Both the position numbers and the translations under genes were made by a program. Of a stretch of DNA of 53,456 nucleotides, positions 49,748 to 53,456 are shown piece by piece. The notes beneath the pieces are model-generated. The model did not search any database and was not told the origin of the DNA. It was given only the letters and a program-made list of their open reading frames with translations. This DNA comes from Micromonospora sp. MP36 (GTDB lineage Bacteria; Actinomycetota; Actinomycetes; Mycobacteriales; Micromonosporaceae), in contig NZ_VSFA01000046.1 in NCBI RefSeq assembly GCF_008119785.1, positions 1 to 53,456 of the forward strand. The letters run 5' to 3'. Position 1 is the stretch's first letter, and the number at the start of each line of letters is the position of its first letter.

Positions 49748-52700
49748 CTAGTGGTCGTGGTTGCAGGAGACTCGGGCCCGTTCGAGCTCCTCCGGAGCGT
49801 TCCACCAGTACGCGGCCGTGCTGGCGTGTGCGGGCACGCGCTGCCTAACCTTGCCTCTGGGCGCTGATGCCGTCGGTATCCGCTGATTGGTCGTCGTGGA
49901 GGTCGGGTAGGGGGCGATCAGGTCTGCGACGGTGTGATGCCGTCCACCCACGACGACCGCGGTGACGTTCGCGGCATCCTCGATCCGAGTCAGCGGGTCG
50001 CCGTCGACGATGGCCAGGTCCGCCAGCATGCCCTTGCCGATTCGGCCGAGCGGCTGCCCGAGGAAATCCCCCGACGTCGACGTTGCGCTGGTCAGCGTCT
50101 CCAGCGGCGTGAGCCCGTACTTCACCATGGCCCGCATGTTCATGTGCAGGCTGATGGCCAGGTGATCGATCGGGGCGTCGGTCCCGGCGGTGACGACGCC
50201 GCCGCCACGGACCATCTCGACCAGCTGCGCGACTTGGTTGGCAAGGTTCTGCCGGGTGGCGGTCTGGTCCGTCGTCTGCGCAGAGCTGACCGACGCGTGC
50301 AGCTTCTCCATCCGCCAGTTCGGGTAGAGTCGCCGGACTCGTTCGTCGGTGACGAGAGAGGTGTCCTCCCGGTACAGGGTCGACGACACGAACAGAGTTG
50401 GAGTGCGGGCCATCTTCGACGCGTTGAACATGGCGATAACGTCGGAGTACGCCGACCCGACGTTCGTGACGGTCCGGGAGTAGCCGAACCGGTTCGTCGC
50501 GCCGACGTGCTCCGTTCCGTCGCCGCCCATGGCGATCGCCGGGTAGTGGTAGTGCGACGTGACCGGCTTGCCCTGCCGGTGCGCCCACTGGATGACCTCC
50601 TTGTGCCACACGACCGGTAGCCGCACGTAGCACTTCATCAGGTCGTAGTCGAGCTTGGCCGCCCGTTCCAGCTCGAGCGCCAGTTGGGCGTGGGTGAATG
50701 TCGGGCGCATGAAGTTGTAGTAGATGCGAGGGCCGTCCACGGCCTCGCCGGTGGCCAGATAGCGCGGCGCCAGCCGGGCGCCGGACTGCACCGATTCGCG
50801 TTCCTCGACCATGTGGTAGGCCGGGGAGCCGGGTGAGCGGGTCGTGGTGATGCCGAGCGCGAGCCACAGCGACCCCTGCCGCGACCCGTACGCGTAGCCC
50901 TGCATCTCGCGGTGGTGGTGGATGTCGATCAGTCCGGGCATGACGAACCGGTCGCTGGCGTCGACGAGGCTGCCGCTGCGGCCCTCGCGGTGCGGTTCCA
51001 CCGCAACGATCCGCTGGCCCCGCACGATGATGTCGACATCGCGGGCCACTGTCGCGGACGACCCGTCCCACATCCGGCCTGCGTGGATCACGACCTGGTC
51101 CGGGCCGGGGTCGTTGCGCCAGCGCAGCTGGACCGGGATCGTCCGGCTGGCCCCGCCGTCGACCCGGACCGTCTTCAGCTGACCGCCCGACAGGTACATG
51201 AGCGTGGACGAGCCACCCGCCCAGATGGGTGCGTCGGACAATTCCCTCGTGACCTGGCGTGCCGGCCCGGTCGGGCGTCCGCTCCGGTCGACCGGGAGCA
51301 CCCAGATCAGCGACTCCATCGCGAATGCGAGCATCGTCCCGTCCGGGGACCAGACGGGCCCGTCGTCACCGCGGGTCTGCAGCGAGCGGTGCGGGGCGGG
51401 GTCGACGTACCTGCCGGCGCCGGTGCCGCGGTCGACCACGAGGATCTTCGACAGGCCCTCCCGGTAGCGGCGCGAGTAGGGCACGACGGCCGCCAGGGCG
51501 ATCATCCTCCCGTCCGGGGACCACGTGGGCCGGCCCGGCTCGAACGTCGCGCCGAAGACCTGCTGCACGTCTCCGGTCGACACGTCCAGTACCCACAGAG
51601 CGCCATCCTGGTCGAGATAGGCGATCTCCTCACCGCTTGGCGACCACCGCACCGAAAGGGCCGCGGACTCGGTCAGGAAGGTCAGCTGCCGGTCGACCCC
51701 GGAGCTCAGGTCCCGGACCCAGATGTTCAAAGTGCCGGTCCGGTCGCTGACATAGGCCAACCGCTGACCATCCGGCGAGAAGTCCGGGTCGGCCTTCCAC
51801 CAGCGGTCCCCGAACAGGGGTACCGGCTTCTCCCCGACCCGCATCAGGTAGATGTCGTTCAGGGCGCGGAACGCGACCATGGTCCCGTCCGGGGACACCG
51901 CCGGGGAACCGATGCCAATGACAGGAAAGGCGCCGGGTGCGTCGAACACCCGGGTGGCCTTGCGGTAGCTCGCGACCGTGGCTGTCAGCGCTGCGGTGAA
52001 TCCGACGGTCCCGGCGGTGGCCGAGCCGAGGCGACGCGTGCGGATCTGGCCGGCCGAGCTGTAGTGGTACCGGCCGTCGGCCGTGAACCTGGCCCGGAAA
52101 GGGAACACCTCCTCACCGGTGACCAAGGTGCCTGCCGTCGAGGCCAACTCGTTGCGGCCCGCATTGAGCAGGTGGTAGGCGATGTCGGTTCCGTTCGGCA
52201 GGAACGACGGCTGGTGGAGCACCTGCCCGGCCGGTACGGTGACCGCGGTGGTGCGGGCGCCGGTGGCGACCTCGACGACGTCGATGCGGGTGTCCGCTAC
52301 GACGAATGCGATGCGAGACCCGTCCGGTGACCAAGCCGGCTCGTACTCCTCGGCCGCAGTCTCGGCCAGGGCCCGGGTGGAGCCGGTGGCGAGGTCGAGC
52401 ACATGGATGCCGTACGAGCCGCCCTCGTCGGACGAGTAGGCGATGCGACGCCCGTCGGGGCTGTACCTCGGTTCGCGGTGGTCGAACGGGCCCTTCGTCA
52501 GTTGGGTGATGCCTGACCCGTCGGGATGGATCGCCCACAGGTTGAACACTCCATCCCGGTACGACTGGAACACGATCGTGGACCCGTCGGGGGACCAGTC
52601 CGGCTGGGCGATGTCGTACAGGTCCGACGTCAGGCGGCGCGCGGTGCCGCCGGAGGCGGAGACGACCCACAGCACGCCGAGCATGTCGAACGCGAGCATG

Positions 52701-52951
52701 CGCCCGTCCGGGGACGGTGCGACAGCGAAGTCGGTCCCGGTGTCGACGCGGGTGTCGCCGCCCGGATGGGGGCTGCCGGCACGGGCACCCGGCGCAGCCG
52801 CTTGAGTGAAAGCCGCTGCCAGTACGGCACCCGCACCAGCCTTGAGGACGGTTCGGCGAGACGGGGTGAATCGCGAGCCGGTGGGGGCGCCAGCATCCGG
52901 CTGGTCCGGCTCCGTGAGGTCATTGGCCGGAAAATCCGCAGTGGGGGGCAT
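49748..52951 (-). CDS. Tat-exported TolB-like beta-propeller fused to an amidohydrolase
   Basis: The 1067-residue protein starts with a Tat signal (SRRTVLKAGAGAVLAAAFTQ). Residues of about 70-610 form many WD40-like/TolB blades, each with a WSPDGxxIAF-type strand. The C-terminal amidohydrolase (about 630-1010) has GLIDIHHH at 673-680, SHYHY with His800 and His802, and TAGTDAP with Asp925. Such fusions are known as secreted amidohydrolases of unknown substrate, possibly dipeptidase-like. The C-terminal tail has NAPEELERARVSCNHDH, which would add possible metal ligands. It has no obvious operon partner. The function is not known. Confidence 0.85.
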   Translation of the reverse strand: MPPTADFPANDLTEPDQPDAGAPTGSRFTPSRRTVLKAGAGAVLAAAFTQAAAPGARAGSPHPGGDTRVDTGTDFAVAPSPDGRMLAFDMLGVLWVVSASGGTARRLTSDLYDIAQPDWSPDGSTIVFQSYRDGVFNLWAIHPDGSGITQLTKGPFDHREPRYSPDGRRIAYSSDEGGSYGIHVLDLATGSTRALAETAAEEYEPAWSPDGSRIAFVVADTRIDVVEVATGARTTAVTVPAGQVLHQPSFLPNGTDIAYHLLNAGRNELASTAGTLVTGEEVFPFRARFTADGRYHYSSAGQIRTRRLGSATAGTVGFTAALTATVASYRKATRVFDAPGAFPVIGIGSPAVSPDGTMVAFRALNDIYLMRVGEKPVPLFGDRWWKADPDFSPDGQRLAYVSDRTGTLNIWVRDLSSGVDRQLTFLTESAALSVRWSPSGEEIAYLDQDGALWVLDVSTGDVQQVFGATFEPGRPTWSPDGRMIALAAVVPYSRRYREGLSKILVVDRGTGAGRYVDPAPHRSLQTRGDDGPVWSPDGTMLAFAMESLIWVLPVDRSGRPTGPARQVTRELSDAPIWAGGSSTLMYLSGGQLKTVRVDGGASRTIPVQLRWRNDPGPDQVVIHAGRMWDGSSATVARDVDIIVRGQRIVAVEPHREGRSGSLVDASDRFVMPGLIDIHHHREMQGYAYGSRQGSLWLALGITTTRSPGSPAYHMVEERESVQSGARLAPRYLATGEAVDGPRIYYNFMRPTFTHAQLALELERAAKLDYDLMKCYVRLPVVWHKEVIQWAHRQGKPVTSHYHYPAIAMGGDGTEHVGATNRFGYSRTVTNVGSAYSDVIAMFNASKMARTPTLFVSSTLYREDTSLVTDERVRRLYPNWRMEKLHASVSSAQTTDQTATRQNLANQVAQLVEMVRGGGVVTAGTDAPIDHLAISLHMNMRAMVKYGLTPLETLTSATSTSGDFLGQPLGRIGKGMLADLAIVDGDPLTRIEDAANVTAVVVGGRHHTVADLIAPYPTSTTTNQRIPTASAPRGKVRQRVPAHASTAAYWWNAPEELERARVSCNHDH

Positions 52952-53174
52952 GCTGTTCCTCCTTGACCTGCTGCATCGGATACGTCAGGCGGTATCGCGC
53001 ATCCTTCTCCCCGGCGTCATCACGCGGCTCCCATCTATGCCGTTCGAACTGTGAGCGGCCCACACAATGCGGTGAGTGGTGCAAATTGCGCGACGGAAGG
53101 TCCCCTCACTCAGTCGCCCCCACTAACCTGACCGCCCCGTCACCCTGCTTCGCCCAGCCAACACCCACCGTTCG

Positions 53175-53377
53175 TCACGCGGCGGCCGGAGCGCGATGGG
53201 CGTCCATTTGCGCCGGCCGGCGTGCCCAGCGCCGCTGGACGACCAGCCCACCGGCGAGCAGGGCCAGGCCGGCCAGCGCCAGGACGACCGGGCGAAGGGT
53301 GCGTTCCCAGGGCCAGCCACGGTCAGTGAGCGTGATGTCTCCGGTGGGGTCAACAACTGCTCGCGACTCGGTGGTCT
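53175..53377 (-). pseudogene. C-terminal part of a small membrane-protein gene cut by an insertion
   Basis: Read leftward, an open frame enters from about 53377 and stops with TGA at 53175-53177. It encodes AVVDPTGDITLTDRGWPWER, then a hydrophobic segment (PVVLALAGLALLAGGLVV) and a basic tail (QRRWARRPAQ), the pattern of a protein with a single C-terminal membrane anchor. Upstream coding meets the IS607-type end, so the gene appears disrupted or the junction replaced its beginning. No family is recognised. Confidence 0.55.
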
Positions 53378-53456
53378 CTAGTGTCCTTTTGTGTGCTATG
53401 GTGATCGGGTGAATTTGAAGGAGTGGGCGGCGTCTCAGGGCATCGCGTACGTCACT
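53378..53456 (+). mobile_element. Left end of an IS607-type element (partial)
   Basis: A recombinase start at 53409 marks the beginning of an IS607-type element that continues past the right edge. Such elements have no long inverted repeats, so the outer base cannot be fixed; it is placed where the coding pattern of the neighbouring membrane protein ends. Confidence 0.5.
53409..53456 (+). CDS. IS607-family serine recombinase, first 16 codons
   Basis: GTG at 53409 opens VNLKEWAASQGIAYVT to the window edge. This is the start of the MerR-like helix-turn-helix that begins IS607 transposases (usually Met-x-Leu-x-x-Trp-Ala ... Gly ... Thr). The serine-recombinase domain would lie outside the window. 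The call depends on this short pattern, so it is moderate. Confidence 0.6.
   Translation, partial: MNLKEWAASQGIAYVT

Noticed and set aside
1..53456. CRISPR arrays, tRNA and rRNA genes
   Set aside because: No regularly spaced direct repeats, tRNA-like cloverleaf with a TTCGA-type arm, or conserved rRNA sequence was noticed on either strand; a dedicated covariance search was not possible.

Overview
The window looks like chromosomal DNA of a high-GC actinomycete, probably a filamentous soil or plant-litter organism. Supporting signs are the GC-rich third codon positions, the many GTG and some TTG starts, the Tat-exported hydrolases, two sugar-type ABC importers that lack their own ATPase (as in actinobacteria using a shared MsiK-type ATPase), and LacI, GntR, RpiR and MarR regulators each beside the genes they probably control. 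The genus cannot be fixed from the sequence. No rRNA, tRNA or CRISPR array was seen. Insertion-sequence DNA lies at both ends (an ISL3-type element on the left, an IS607-type element on the right) and a transposase fragment lies near 33.3 kb, so this is an accessory, rearranged region.

Layout. (1) 0.3-10.8 kb: a minus-strand operon (RpiR regulator, TrpF-like barrel protein, transketolase-like enzyme) diverges from a plus-strand set (sugar-type ABC importer, Cys/Met-type PLP enzyme, pseudouridine-phosphate glycosidase psuG and its PfkB kinase psuK). The natural reading is uptake and phosphorolytic-style breakdown of a nucleoside-like compound, with the pentose phosphate fed to transketolase. 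(2) 10.9-13.2 kb: a MarR regulator diverges from three genes (two SnoaL/DUF4440-like proteins, one NAD(P)-binding oxidoreductase) across a clear palindromic operator. (3) 13.4-23.0 kb: exported carbohydrate and wall enzymes (PGRP-type amidase, two GH28 proteins, one (alpha/alpha)6 glycosidase) with two gene fossils.

(4) 23.1-26.2 kb: gcvT-gcvH-glyA behind a tandem glycine riboswitch. (5) 26.2-41.1 kb: a large nitrogen-salvage region with a GntR regulator, a cytosine-deaminase-like amidohydrolase, a barbiturase/cyanuric-acid-hydrolase-family enzyme, a second ABC importer, a hydantoin-racemase-family protein, a TRZ/ATZ-like amidohydrolase, and a tight operon of malate synthase, a DUF6986 aldolase-like protein, allantoinase and allantoicase. 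The ureide branch gives glyoxylate, which malate synthase captures; glycine made or released along the way can be handled by the neighbouring glycine-cleavage genes. (6) 41.2-47.9 kb: an eight-gene operon headed by a LacI regulator with two tandem operators, followed by a PfkB kinase, a complete four-gene ECF importer, a BtpA/SgcQ-family barrel protein and an M24 metallopeptidase-like protein. I recognise no described pathway with this set and consider it, together with region 1, the best candidate for a new system. (7) 48.2-53.5 kb: an exported GDSL esterase, a 1067-residue beta-propeller/amidohydrolase fusion, a truncated membrane-protein gene and the IS607-type end.

All functions are inferred from motif and family recognition by eye; no database search was run. 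Two of the enzyme families, the TrpF-like protein and the TRZ-like amidohydrolase, lack residues that the named families normally need, so their names describe fold, not reaction.
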